This document shows, in pieces, positions 36,798 through 48,839 of a DNA stretch of 64,000 bases. Both the position numbers and the translations under genes were made by a program. Source of the DNA: Chelonoidis abingdonii (lineage: Eukaryota; Chordata; Testudines; Testudinidae); contig NC_133770.1 in assembly GCF_003597395.2 (NCBI RefSeq), positions 8,587,049 to 8,651,048 of the forward strand, in the 5' to 3' direction. Within the stretch, counting starts at the first letter, position 1. Every line of letters starts with the position of its first letter. The notes below the pieces were generated by a model. It worked only from the letters and a program-made list of their open reading frames with translations. It did no database searches and had not been told where the DNA came from.

Positions 36798-38003
36798 ATG
36801 TATTTTATGCAGTACAGTGTTGCCCATTTGCAACCTATGGGAAAGCTGAAGTATATTTAAAATATTCCCCTCACCTGTCAAGTTTTTGTAAAGCTAGCTC
36901 CCCACCCTTGACTCTTCTGGAAGAATGATTTAATATTAGAAGCAAAAGCAAAGAACCACAAGTCAGAAAGTTGTTTTGATCATTTCAAATATGAAGTTGT
37001 TTGCAACAGCTATATAAAAAGCTACTCTGATTTTTTCATCTGGCAGAGCAAGTCCCTCGAGTTTAGCCAATATGTTTATCTATGTAAAGTCATGAAATAG
37101 TCCCTGTTCTAGTTAGTACTTTGCTCTGTGCTACCATAAGGAGTAGAGCTTACTGTGGTAGATTAAACAAGTTTGAGATTTTAACCAAGATCAGCTTTTC
37201 ATCCAGCAGGGGTCAGATTCTGGATCTAGATTGCACTTGGACTGCATGAGTATGAAGTCAAGTAGTTTGTTTTTTTTTTTATTTTGCAGTCTCAATTTTA
37301 GAAGCAAAAGGGAGTTCTGTAACAGAACTACATTTTGTAGAGACATGATAGCTCATTTTGCAGCATCTTTGACATTAAAAAAAGGATGAGAGATGCAGAC
37401 CTAAATGATTTCTGACTAGGGTATCTTGATCTATTTTAGACACTGGAATAGTTCATTAGCACTTGGCTTTTATCACTTTCTTGTGATCTATATTAAAAAA
37501 AACACACACACACAAAGCTATCTAAAGAGAGAGAAACTTATGAGGACTTTGTCAGGATTTCCAAACCAGTCTAGTTCCTATAGATTCCCTTGAAAATCCT
37601 GGGATAAAAAAATATGTAGGTTAACACTTTACCCCTTCCATTGAAGATCAAAAGTCAGCCTTGAAGCTTTTATCCTCCTACTCCCCAGCCTCCCAAATAA
37701 AGGTTTGTTTTAAACCAAGACAGTTGTATTTAAGATCTTTAGCTTCTCCCCCACACTCCACTGGCTTGGGTTCTGTTTGAATTGGACTAGTTGTCCAGCA
37801 GTGGGATCTGACAGATCAGGATGTGGACGTGTGTGTGTATTGGCTGGTTGTAACCAGGACTACCGAATGCTCTTTATTTGGCAGGGGTACAGTCAAAGCA
37901 CATCACAAGGTCTCTGCCACCATGTGGTCTAAGATGTAGCTTTAGACCACAAGCTTCTAGATACTGTATTTTCCTACTGTGCCTGACCCAGCTGCCCAAC
38001 TTA
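36798..38003. other. WNT9A intron 1, AT-rich, no gene
   Basis: T run at 37269-37280 and a CA repeat near 37501-37514; otherwise nothing recognised. Confidence 0.5.
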
Positions 38004-38217
38004 GGGTACCTCTATACTACCCACCAGACCGGCGGGTAGTGTTTGATGTATCGAGGATTGATTTATTGCATCCAGACGAGACACGATAATGGATCCACTA
38101 AGTGATGCCTATACTCCACCTCAGCAGGAGAAGCAAGTGGAGTTGACGGGGGAGCCGCAGCAGTCGACTTGCCACCATGAGGTTGGCCAGATAAGTCAAA
38201 CTAAGATACTTTGACCC
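38004..38217. mobile_element. Harbinger-type MITE, decayed
   Basis: Left end GGGTACCTCTATACTAC after TTA. The interior has TGATTTATTGCATCCAGACG, related to the TGATTTATCAC and CGATTTATTGCGTCTAGAC segments of the MITEs at 25154 and 17579. The right end is uncertain. Confidence 0.5.
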
Positions 38218-39070
38218 TGCCACAGAGGGGGAATAGTTAAAAGCTGCTTCCTGAATTCACCCAGGTCAAGGCCAACAATTTAGGAACTGGAGATCATGGT
38301 TTGTTGATCATAGCCATTAAAGCCCACGCATGTGCACCCTACTCACTTTAAAGGGATTAACTACTATTCCAGCTCAGGACCAAACCAAAAGCTTCCTCAT
38401 TTACTCCCATGAAGTGTGAGAAGAAAAGCAGTCTTGAACTGATGTCCCATGTAGAAAAAGGGACTAGAAACTCTCGCCCTTCCCCAGTTCCCTCTTCTGC
38501 TACTTTTGATTGTGGTCATTATTTAGCTTCCAAGACCACACATTTGAGTCTGGAAGACTGAGACCTCTATGGACCATGGGGACCATTAAAGGGTGCCATG
38601 GGAGTGTTAAACAGCATAGTGGGATGTTAGACCCACACTCCTGGCCAGATTTCAATTTCAGGAATTTCACTCTACCTATGTAAATTCCAGCTGTAGATTC
38701 AACTGGATACAGTATTCTTCACAGCTAATTTTTCTATACAGCTGCTGCGTTTCACTCTGGAGAAAAATGAAACAAGTACCATAGTCTATAGCACAGTCAG
38801 ACCTGTACTTTTGACTAGTCTATAGCCTATACCACAGTTGAAGAACCTGCAGCATAGACAACACCTTGAGTTTATGCACCACTTTCCCCTATATCACACT
38901 AGCATCCAATGTCAGCTGCAGAAATTCCCTACATGGAAAGGCAATATTAGGATAGTATTTAAAGTATGTTTCCATTGTGTCTCCAGTTGCCAAAGTCAAA
39001 CAAAACTAAAGATTCTATTTCTTTATAGCACCTTGGGTAATAATGAAGAGAATTATGCAAGTATCCAGAC

Positions 39071-39372
39071 CAGGGGTAGGCAACGTATGGCACACATGCC
39101 GAAGACGGCACGTGAGTGGATTTTCAGTGGCACTCACACTGCCTGGGTCCTGGCCACCAGTGTGGGGGCTCTACATTTTAATTTAATGTTAAAGGAAGCT
39201 TCTTAAATATTTTAAAAAATGTTATTTACTTTGCAAACAATAGTTTAGTTATTATAGAGACTTATAGAAAGACCTTCTAAAAATGTTAATGTATTACTAG
39301 CTCGCAAAACCTTAAATTAGAGTGAATAAATGAAGACTCAGCACAGCACTTCTGAAAGGTGGCCGACCCCTG
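39071..39372 (+). mobile_element. hAT-type MITE, TSD ATCCAGAC
   Basis: A 302-bp element with ends CAGGGGTAGGCAACGTATGG and GGTGGCCGACCCCTG, flanked by perfect ATCCAGAC repeats (39063-39070, 39373-39380). The AT-rich interior includes the region around TAAATTAGAGTGAATAAATG. An inverted copy lies at 40755-41057. Confidence 0.9.
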
Positions 39373-40278
39373 ATCCAGACAGTAGTCTCTTATCAAGTGG
39401 TCCCACAGAAGTCATGAGTACCAGTATCAGGCAATACCCAAAACAAAATGGCACATGTTTCATGGCCAGCCAGGACAAAAATACTTATGGACCAGTAAGT
39501 GGTTCTGAGCACTGGAGTGGACCCTGAGGGAAAAAAGTCACTCCACATTGCTGCTTGCAGGAGAAGCACCAAAGGGGAGCTTAGGACATCCCTGGGATGT
39601 GGAAGGAGAGTCAGCCTGCATCTGGGACAAGAAAAGGCATTTGTGAGTGGAAAGTGCTTGTTGCACTGGCTTGTGACCCAGCCATCCTGCCCTGACTCCA
39701 GAGGTAGCTATAATCCACGTGTAGAGTACAGATCGGCAAGGTTTATGAAAAACATTGGGGGTCTGTCAAGATGGCCCACCACTAACAGCTGTTACATAAT
39801 GTTACTACCTTGTCTTGTTGAGTGTTTGCAATGGGGTGCACACACACACTCCTACTCACCTGCAGTAGTGTCGCACACATGACTGGCCTTAATGATCTGT
39901 CACCCAAACAGGACACTGCTAATTGTTACTTTGGAGGCCAATCAAGCAAAGTGCACAGGAACGCCTTGAATCTTATCCTAAGATCTGCCCTACAAAGAAA
40001 AGTGGAGGAGCAAAATAACTGAAAGCTTTTAAGCTACAAGAAAAACGGAATGGGAAAATGAAGTGCAATGTCTTCTTGAGGATTTTCCTCTTAGCTTTGG
40101 GCTGCTCCAAGCTACCCCCCGGCTCCACTATCAAAAAACGTTTGAGAAAAGTTTGGCACATCCTATGCAGCTCGTCTAAGTGCTCTTTGTATTTAGGAAG
40201 CAAATATCTTTAACAATCACTCACGGAAAAGAAGCCAATCTGTAGTAGATGCCTTCATATAGCATGCACCACTGTCTG

Positions 40279-40550
40279 CAGGGCTGGCTCTAGCCATTTT
40301 GCCACCCCAAGCACGGCAGCACACCACAGGGGGCACTCTGCCGCTCGCCGGTCCCACGGCTCCGGTAGACCTCCCGCAGACGTGGCTGCGGAGGGTCCGC
40401 CGGTCCCGTGGCTCCGTAGACCCTCCGCAGGCATGCCTGCCGGAGGTCCACCAGAGCCGCCTGTTGCCCTCCCGGCAATCGGCACAGCGCCCCCAGCGGC
40501 ATGCCACCCCAAACACGCGCTTGGCACGCTGGGGCCTGGAGCCGGCCCTG
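40279..40550. mobile_element. hAT-type MITE, TSD ACTGTCTG
   Basis: A 272-bp GC-rich element with ends CAGGGCTGGCTCTAG and GGAGCCGGCCCTG, flanked by perfect ACTGTCTG repeats (40271-40278, 40551-40558). Internally, three related GGTCCCG/CGGTCCC-GTGGCTCCG units are repeated. It is related to the elements at 28270 and 63472 by its ends. Confidence 0.9.
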
Positions 40551-40754
40551 ACTGTCTGTAGTTGTGTTTTGCCTTACAATGCCCTCTGCCCTAGCAGTTG
40601 TGTTGTCCTTTCATCAAGGTGTGTCCCAAATCACTGAAAAATCTAGGTTCTTAATAAGAGAACAAGGCCTGTCTCACACTAGCAGAGAATGCCTGTTAGA
40701 TCAGTTTGGGAGACTCTGGTACTACAGTGATTCAGGCTAATTAACAGCCTAGAT

Positions 40755-41057
40755 CAGGGTTCAGCAACCTTTCAGAAGTGATGTGCCAAGTCTTCGTTTA
40801 TTCACTCTGATTTAAGGTTTTGCGTGCCAGTAATACATGTTAACGTTTAGAAGGTCTCTTTCTATAAGTCTATAATAGAGAATTAAACTATGGTTGTATG
40901 TAAAGTAAATAATTTTAAATTAAACTTAAACATTTACACCTTAACATAAAATGCAGAGCCCCCCAGACTGGTGGCCAGCACCCAGGCAGTGTGAGTGCCA
41001 CTGAAAATCAGCTCACATGCTGCCTTTGGCACATGTGCCATAGGTTGCCTATTCCTG
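40755..41057 (-). mobile_element. hAT-type MITE, inverted copy of 39071
   Basis: A 303-bp element with ends CAGGGTTCAGCAACC and GGTTGCCTATTCCTG. The flanks GCCTAGAT and GCCTAGGT agree at seven of eight positions. Its interior (GTGCCAGTAATACATG, AGTCTATAATAGAG, CCACTGAAAATC) is the reverse complement of the 39071 element. Confidence 0.85.
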
Positions 41058-41133
41058 GCCTAGGTTGATCTAGTCACCTGGTTTACTCTAAGGGGCTAGT
41101 ATAGGATTGTTTCCTATAGCATGTTCCCTAGAC

Positions 41134-41479
41134 CAGGAGTTCTCACAATCTCTCTTTCTGACCCATCCAACAGGCCATAAAAACTTCACAGCCCATCTAC
41201 GCCACAACATATAAAAGGCAGGACCAGCATTAAGGGGTAGCAAGCAGTGCAATTGCCTGAGGCCCCATACCACAGGGGGCCCCAGGAAGATAAGTTTCTC
41301 AGGCATTGGCTTCAGTCCCAAGTGAAAGGGCTCAGGGCCCCAGCTTCAGACCAATGCGGTGGGACTTTAGCTTTCTGTCCTGGACCTAAGCAAGTCTAAC
41401 ACTGGCCCTGCTTGGCAGACCCCCTAAAACCTGCTTGCAAGCACCCAGGAGTCCCCAGACCACTGGGCGAGAGCCACTG
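41134..41479. mobile_element. hAT-type element with another element nested inside
   Basis: Outer ends CAGGAGTTCTCACA and GAGAGCCACTG; the flanks CCCTAGAC (41126-41133) and CTCTAGAC (41480-41487) agree at seven of eight. Inside, from about 41219 to 41410, lies a second element with ends CAGGACCAGC and ACTGGCCCTG, so the older element was interrupted. No clear duplication is visible for the inner one. Confidence 0.7.
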
Positions 41480-41504
41480 CTCTAGACTTTATGAAGTCAG
41501 TCAT

Positions 41505-41716
41505 CAGAACTGGCTTTTTTGTCAACCCAAGCAGTAGGGGGGAAAAAAGCTGCAATTGCGATCAGTGGCAGGTCCACTGCACTGCTTCAGTTGGCAGCAG
41601 GTCCTTCCGTCTAAGAGGGACTAAGGGACCCTGCTGCCGAAGAGCCGAACATGCCATCCTTCTTCATTGGCCGCCCCAACGCCTGCTTGCTGCACTGGTC
41701 CCTGGAGCCGGCCCTG
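41505..41716. mobile_element. hAT-type MITE, degraded
   Basis: Left end CAGAACTGGCTTTTTTG, right end TGGAGCCGGCCCTG. The interior (GCTGCAATTGCGATC, GACCCTGCTGCCGAAGAGCC) belongs to the same family as the element at 63472. No clear target duplication. Confidence 0.6.
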
Positions 41717-41815
41717 TCATACAGATAACAAGGGAGGAAGACTTCCCCTCCCTCCCCCCGCTTCCCTTGGCAGACTGCTCTTCTGTCATCACAGGTCTTT
41801 CTCCCCTACCCAGTG

Positions 41816-42357
41816 TTCAGAGAACCACAGGACTGGAAAGGACCTGGGAGGTCATGAAGTCCAGTCTCCTGCTCTCATGGCAGGACTAAGTACTATCCAG
41901 ACCATCCCTGACAGGTGGTTATCTAACCTGCTCTTAAAAACCTCCAGTGACAGATTCCACAGCCTCCCTAAGCAATTTGTTCCAGTGCTTAATCACCCTG
42001 ACAGTTGGGAACTTTTTCTAATGTCCAACCAAAACCTCCCTTGCTGCAATTTAAGCTCATTGCTTCTTGTTCTATCCTCAGAGGTTAAGAACAATTTTTC
42101 ACCCACCTCCTTGGAGCAGCCTTTTATGTACTTGAAAAGCACTAGCATGTCCCCCCTCAGTCTTCTCTGCTCTAGGCTAAAAACCCATTGTTTCCAATCT
42201 TGAAAGATAGAGATCTTGCTAGGTCATTTTTCTAGACTTAACCATTTTTGTTCTCCTCCTCTGGACTTCCTCCAGTTTGTCCACAACTTTCCTGAAAGGT
42301 GGCACCCAGAACTGGACACAACACTCCAGCTGAGTCCCTATCAGCACAGAGTAGAGT
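41816..42357 (-). mobile_element. CR1 LINE 3' fragment
   Basis: On the minus strand this is the 3' part of a CR1, read on the plus strand as AACCACAGGACTGGAAAGGACC, then CCTCCAGTGACAGATTCCACA, CTTCTTGTTCTATCCTC, CATGTCCCCCCTCAGTCTTC, CTTCCTCCAGTTTGTCCAC and CAGAACTGGACACAACACTCC, in the standard CR1 order. A decayed ORF2 C-terminus is included. No 5' part. Confidence 0.9.
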
Positions 42358-42574
42358 ATTCTGTTTAAAGACAGTTTCGTACGCTTGGAATAAACTTTAG
42401 GCTTCCTTGGGCCCTCACCAGATATTCTTTCCATCTCTAATGTCTCAGTTCAGACTTGTTCTTCGAATGGTGGTGGTGGGGTGCCCAAACAAGGTTTGTG
42501 ATCAGTCACTTCCCATCTAATCTCACACTGAGCACAGCAGTTGACAAACACCTGCTTTTCCTCCCACAAGTGGA

Positions 42575-42750
42575 AGAGATTTGGGATAAAAGGGACAGGA
42601 GTCACGAGATCCAAGTTCCAATCTGCTACAGATCTGTCTGACTTCAGGCAAATCAACAGCTTATGCCTTTTCCTTCTGTTACGTGATAATGTTGACCCGC
42701 CTTTGTAAAGCACTTTGAGTTTCATGGACAGAGCACTGTCTAACAAGGGG
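42575..42750 (+). repeat. MIR-like SINE
   Basis: GGAGTCACGAGATCCAAGTTCC, TGACTTCAGGCAAATCA and TTTGTAAAGCACTTTGAG fit tRNA-core-tail blocks of an old CORE SINE. Degraded. Confidence 0.5.
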
Positions 42751-45650
42751 ACTACAAATTGCTAGAATTGCCAAGACAGTGTTAAGATTCTTCTACAGCA
42801 TGTACGCTAAGCAAGAAATTGCGATGAACAAAGATTAGGAAAAGACAGGCTATATTTTTCTTCTCTCCTTTCTTCCCTTCCCCCTCATGCCATCACTGTT
42901 CAACTACTCTACAATTCGACGGATTGTCTCATGGATCCAGAGAAGAAAATTAAGGAGCTCCCTGTATTGTGTTCCCACCATCAACCTACTGCATTCTAGA
43001 GGGACACTCATCCTTGGTAGACCAGCCTGCTACTTCTGCAGTCTCTCCTTTGCAGGTGGGCAGACACTAGTGTTACTGCATGCTGACACAATCTCGTTAA
43101 CATGTAACCATGAACAATTCCTGTCCCAGTGGTGCTAATTACTGGGAAGGCCACCCATTTGGAAACACCAAATTCTTTCCCTGAAACAATTAGTTTGGGT
43201 GGAATGTGGGGGGTGGGGGGAGGAGAGAAGGCATCATCCACAGCTGTCTCAATTCCTTTTCGGACTGCAGAACAGAGTAGCCAAGTTTGGAGCTCCAGCG
43301 TGACATCTGTTTAACACGGCCGCCAGCAGTTCACCCCTCTTTGCATGGAGGCTTTAAAGAGTCACTACAGAGATGTTTAAAGCTCCTAGGAAAGGATCCA
43401 CAGAGAAGTGAAGTCTGTTTTAACAGCCAAAAGAGGGGTATTGCCATGCTAGATTCGCACTAGACACCTTGGCGCTTTAAAAGCAGCTGCTGTTGACAGG
43501 ACGAGGCAGATTCTGCTCTGCTACACTTGTGTAAATTCCAGGTACGCTGAAAGAGTGTATAAATTGGTTAGTCCAGTACAGATCTAGGAGCAGTATTTGA
43601 CCTACAGAAGTTCCCCTGGAGATTAGGGCCATAGTGCAGTTTTCACTTTAGTCTCGTACCCAAGTGAGGAGTCTCACAGGAGATCTTTGCAAGGGAGCTG
43701 ATCAACTTTCTGACTTGGGCCAAGGGGAATCAGCACAGCCCATGCTGCCTAGCAGGGGAAAAGAAATCACATGCATGTTTGTAAGAGCCACCTAGAGCCC
43801 TGCTGGGTGTCTTTTCACCCAGGCTCTGGTTTGTAAGCCAGGAAGTGCTTCCTTTCTCAACAGCAGGGGTGCCTGCACTAAAGAGCGCAGTGCACCCAAG
43901 TACACCTTCCACGCACACTCTGTAAGTCAGGCATTGTTGTGGATAACAAGGACCATGAATCCAGTTATTGAATATTCTTCTTTGTGTAAGAAGCCTCGGT
44001 GAGCATGATCTCTGCTTTAGTCCTCTTAGAGAACAATGAAGAGACTAGCAGCAGATGCTAATCATTTGCAGGGCTCTAATCAAGACAGAAAAGATGCTTA
44101 ATTCACGTAAGCAAACTTCATTTTGCACAGCAAAATCCCCAGGACCTGGGATGCTCACTGAGCATGATGGAACAGCTGGCATTCCTCCCCTGCCCCCACC
44201 TCCCAAGATGCTTAATAATCAAGCCCAAGTCTGGAGAATTCAAGTAGCAATACAAACAGCCCCTCTGCTCAGCAATGCAAGAATTTCCTGAGATCAAGAA
44301 GGGAATCTGGAATGAAGTCGGACACAGTGGACACCACACCTCTCTCTTGACCCAGGTTATTAGTTTTGAAGTGCCTATAATCTAAACTGACCGTTGGTGG
44401 CTGGCTTTAGGAAAGACTACTCCTAACAGCTGCAGTAGACTACCTGTTCCACTATAGCATTGGCACTGTCTGGTTTAAACAGATCTCGGAACAATCCCCA
44501 TCCAACAGAGAGTAGAGCCAGAATGCAAATGCTTAGTGTCATCTGCTTTTTTAGATGATGCACAAAGTAGTTTGCAGAAGGCACAAATTTCTGTGCGCTC
44601 ACGGGACTGCAGGAACCTTACCACAAAACCCTCACAAAATGAGAGGTCTTCTCTCACGAAGCTAGCCCAGGAGAGGAGAGCTAAACAGCATGGGTTTGGG
44701 AAGGAAACATGCAAGCTGCAGTGTTTTGAGAAATTTGCCAGACCACAGAGCAAGACAATAGACATGTCTTACTGGAAGAAGAAACCTCAGCTCCCCAGTG
44801 AGTGGTTTACTAATGGATTGTGTGGCTCAAGGTGCTGGAGTATACAAATCCCAGAGACTGAACCTAGATTCGCTATTAGATTTCAAGTTTTTACTGGACT
44901 GGCTCTCCCGATCCCACTCCACCCTGCTCCCTCTACCCATTACAAGCTGATCCCATTTCAAACAGCTTCTTTGAGAAAGACAAGAAATAATCCCACAATG
45001 CTTCCCCCAGCCACTGGGAGTGGAACTACACCACGATTAACAGAGCATGAAAGACAAGTTGCCCAGACTGCTTCAGTGTCTGAACTCAAATCTACCAAGA
45101 TCAGTTGATCTTGCCACTATGAGGTTTTAGCCCAGTGACTGATACGGAAGCAAAGCCAGCAGCAATTATAGATAGGTCTATTGATAAAAGGGAAAGCCAG
45201 GTCTTCAGTAGGATGCAGAGGTAAAGCAGGAGAAGAAACCAAGTTAGAGAGGGGGAAAAAATGCACTTTCCTCCTTTCATATGTTTAGCTTTAGACTCCA
45301 ATTAAGAATATTGAGAGAATGGATCCTCCCAGAGAAGAGGACAAAAAAAGAACTCCCACACAAAAAAAAGCAAACTTTCCCATGAAAATATTCTATTTTC
45401 TTTGAGAACAGGATACACCTGCACGTCTCCTCCAGTCAATTCCCCTCCACTCCACAGGCTTCATTAATGGGTTGACGGAACCCTCTGCTGGTGCAACTGT
45501 GAAACTGCAGGCAAAGCACCGTCTTCAGACTTGGGGAAGACGTAACAGGTGACAAGATGCAGGCAAGTCGTGAGTGGACCCAGGCTAGCAGCACACCAAA
45601 TCCATACTGCAAGAGAGAGGACCAAGAGTCTTGGTCCAAGAGGCGCAATG
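42751..45650. other. WNT9A intron 1, no gene seen
   Basis: A 190-codon open frame at 44536-45108 (+) has no recognisable domain and no supporting splice signals. Otherwise no feature recognised. Confidence 0.45.
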
Positions 45651-45657
45651 TAGCCAA

Positions 45658-45785
45658 GTATCAGAGGGGTAGCCGTGTTAGTCTGGATCTGTAAAAGCAG
45701 CAGAGAATCCTGTGGCACCTTATAGACTAACAGACGTTTTGGAGCGTGAGCTTTCGTGGGTGAATACCCACTTCGTCAGACGCAG
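45658..45785 (+). mobile_element. Interspersed repeat, arm of foldback family
   Basis: Begins GTATCAGAGGGGTAGCCGTG, then GTAAAAGCAGCAGAG, CTGTGGCACCTTATAGACTAA, GAGCTTTCGTGGGTGAATACC and CACTTCGTCAGACG. Closely similar to 49327-49425, and more distantly to both arms of the palindrome at 22935. Non-autonomous; the class is uncertain to me. Confidence 0.75.
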
Positions 45786-45924
45786 GCCAAGGAAAGGGTG
45801 TATTCCAGGAGAGCAGTGAAGAAAGCACACGCCAGAAAAGCCATGCGCTTGCTGCAGAACAGGAACCAGTCTTGTGCATTGTGCGCATTAAGCAAACTAA
45901 GCTGCATGCAAGAAGTTGTCAACT

Positions 45925-46108
45925 GGGGAGGGGTAGCTCAGTAGTTTGAGCATTGGCCTGCTAAACCCAGGGCTGTGAGTTCAATCCTTGAAGGAGTGAT
46001 ATGGGGCAAAAATCTGTTGGATGATTTAATTGGGGATTGGTCCTGCTTTGAGTAAGGGATTGGACTAGATGATCTCTTAAGGACCCTTCCAACCCTGATA
46101 TTCTATGA
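45925..46108 (+). mobile_element. Cry-type SINE
   Basis: GGGGAGGGGTAGCTCAGTAG head with box A, GTTCAATCC box B (about 45980), a longer middle (ATCTGTTGGATGATTTAATTG) and a CR1-like tail CTTCCAACCCTGATATTCTATGA. Confidence 0.9.
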
Positions 46109-47479
46109 ACATCAAACCAAAACCCCATGCTTCTTGTCTCACTTCTCTTTTACCTGCAGACTAGAACAGGTTTTGCTACCACGGGAAAGCTTAGTGATCC
46201 TTGGTATGTGCTAAAGAGAAGAATTGTCAATACATTTCCTTTAAGAGAGAAAGCTAAGAAACTAGAGCCAGAATTGAACCAGGCGAATCTGGTGTGTTTA
46301 AACCAGAAAACTATACCAATTCAAAAGCTACATTAAAAGCCCACATGCACACTGTGAGATTAGAGAGTCCTGAAATTGGGAGGGGGAGAGAATACTTGTT
46401 CTTGCTGTTCTTTCATTTCCTGTCCAAAAAGCAAAGTTATAGGAGGTGCATAATAGCAATGATCTGACACTTTCAATAGAAGATCGAGACGGGGGGGGGG
46501 AAATCGAGGATTTGAGTTATTGTTCTATAAAACAGTTTGTAAACATCTGGATTTTGCAAGTGTGTTTTATGGTCATTAACCTGGTGGGGGAGAGCTATGG
46601 TTTCTTGGGGGCGAGAGGAGAACAGAGGAGAATTTATCCCTTAAGGAGGCTTCCCATGATGTACTGCAAGTTTAGACAACTGAACAACAAAACCACACCT
46701 AGCAGAGTGTGCAAATCCCTTTACCATCCTCCAGATTCCAAAGCACTCACTCCCTCTCACACAGACAGACATTCGATTTTCCCGACTGCCAATTTTCTTA
46801 AGTCACGTTTTGTTTGTGAAAATAAAGAGTAACCTGATTTCAAAGATACATGGCCCCTACACAGAACAGCTATGGAGACAGGAACAGCAGGATCCCTAGG
46901 ACAGACATACAAACGTGCCTTTTGCCATTGTATAATGTGCCCTTAAGTTGCACTGTATGCAGAAAGAGGGAAGGGGGTGGGGGAGGGTGGACCACAAACA
47001 TAAGAAAAATATCAGCTTGGAGACTACACTGTTCCCCACCGCTAAACATTACAGGAAAGACAAAATAAGACTCCAGAATCAGCACAATTTTTTTTTTTAA
47101 ATAAACCCCAGTTAAAATGATCTCAGTCTGCCTGCCCAGGCTACAGGGAGAGATTCAAAGCAGACGCCAAATACAAGAGCCATGAATACAGAGCTGCAAT
47201 TACTATAAGAAATAGGGAATGTGGAGGGGGGGGTGAAATCCCACTGAACACACAAACAAACAGCTCCCAAGCAACAACCTGCAGCTTCTAGACTCCCAGT
47301 GATTAATGACAACGTGGAATTCAAGAGCAGAAGCAACGTCCTGCGCCCGGTTTCCAGAGGCTTGACAACAAGCAAGGTTACTGGGGCCGAGTGACTCCAC
47401 CAGAAACAGAGTCTGGAAGCAGCCAACACTACATTGCGGTGAGGGGGGGGGGGGAGAAGGAGGAGGCGAGGTCTGATTT
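46109..47479. other. WNT9A intron 1, no gene seen
   Basis: A G run (about 46490-46500) and T run (47090-47098), no exon or element recognised. Confidence 0.5.
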
Positions 47480-48119
47480 GGGTCCCTTGTACGCACCCCT
47501 ATTTCTCTCTCCGCTGCTCTGTGCGGACTGATCACGCAGCCACACTCCGCCGGCTCCCAGGGCTGGCCCCCGGCTCGCGCCCGCCAGCTGAGCTCAGTTC
47601 CTAGAACTCGCAGAGTGGGTCAACCACAGTAAAGTGTTAGGAGAACTGGCTCCCAAGCGCCTCAGCATCTCGGCGGGGGGTGCCCAGATGTGGGCTAGAT
47701 CGCTGGCCTTGACCCACCCCAGGCAGTCAGGAAGAGGGGGGCACTGACACCGTCCTTGCACCGGGCCAGAGAAGGAGCATCCTCGCCCTCGAGGGGCAGA
47801 GGTGGGGGCTACCTCCGTATGATCAGCACAAGCCAAGCACTTTGCGGACAGCCCCAGCACGCCCAGGGCAGCGCGCCCCCACCCTGGTACAGGGGGCAGC
47901 TGCAGGCGCAGAGGAATCAACTATGGAGGGAGGTGCCCCAGCTCACCGGCCCGAAGGAGAAGACGGGAGGGTTCCGGGGCGCCCCTGGGGGGGGGGGGCA
48001 GGTGCAGCGAGGGGAGTTCACGGCGCACACGGGCTATGTGCGAGACGCGCAGGGCTGCGAGCGAGAGGGTGTGGGGAGGGGTGACTGAGTGGCAGCCGGG
48101 CGGGGGGGGAGGGCGCGGG

Positions 48120-48810
48120 GGTGCTGGGCTCACTGAGGTGAGGGTGCAGGGGGAGATGCTTTGGGAGCGGACTGCGGTGGGAGAAGTAGGGGTGCAGGGT
48201 AAGCTGCCTTGGGGTACCGGGTGAAGCTGCCTGGGGGGAAGCGGGGGTGCAGGGCGCACTGAGGTGGGGGTGCAGGGGGAGCTGCCTGGGGGAAGCTATA
48301 TGGGGGTGCCGGATGAAGCTGACTTGGGTGAAGTGGGGGAACTACATAGGGGTGCAGAGGGAGCTACCTTGGGGGAAGTGGGGGTGTAGGGCGCACTGAG
48401 GTAGAGTGGCAGAAGAAGCTGCCTCGGGGGAAGGGCGAAGCTATATGGGGGTGAAGGGGAGCTGCCTTGGCTGAAATAGGAGTGCAGAGAGCACTGAGGT
48501 GGGGTGCCGGATGAAGCTGCCTTGGGGGAATGGGGGAAGCTGCAGGGGGAGCTGCCTTGGGGGGAAGGAGGGTGCAGGGCGCACTGAGGTGCGGTGCCGG
48601 ATGAAGTTGCCTTAGGGGAAGGGGGAGCTACATGGGGATGCAGGAGGAGCTGCCTTGGGGAAAAAGGGGGCGCAGGGGGCGCTGAGGTGGGGGTGCAGAA
48701 TGAAACTGCCTTGGGGGGAAGAGGGAAGCTGCCTTAGAGGGAAGGGGGTGCAGGGCGCACTGAGATGGGGTGCTGGATGAAGCCGCCTTGGGGGGAAAGA
48801 GAGGAGCCGC
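48120..48810. repeat. G-rich minisatellite next to WNT9A exon 1
   Basis: Irregular tandem repeat with about seven copies of a core reading GCGCACTGAGGTGGGGTGC followed by GAAGCTGCCTTGGGGG. Core copies are near 48131, 48255, 48391, 48491, 48581, 48681 and 48755, so the spacing is about 75-135 bp. Copies differ by substitutions and indels. The plus strand, which is the template strand for WNT9A, carries many GGGG runs and could form G-quadruplexes. The array ends about 40 bp before the exon 1 donor. Confidence 0.8.
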
Positions 48811-48839
48811 TTCGGGGCCGGGGCGCCCGGCGGACTTAC

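Noticed and set aside
44536..45108. 190-codon plus-strand open frame
   Set aside because: No domain, signal peptide or membrane segment recognised, no splice or promoter context, low-complexity pattern like translated intron.
47594..48259. Pro/Arg-rich open frames on both strands around the CpG island
   Set aside because: Low AT content explains them; no splice signals or recognisable domains.
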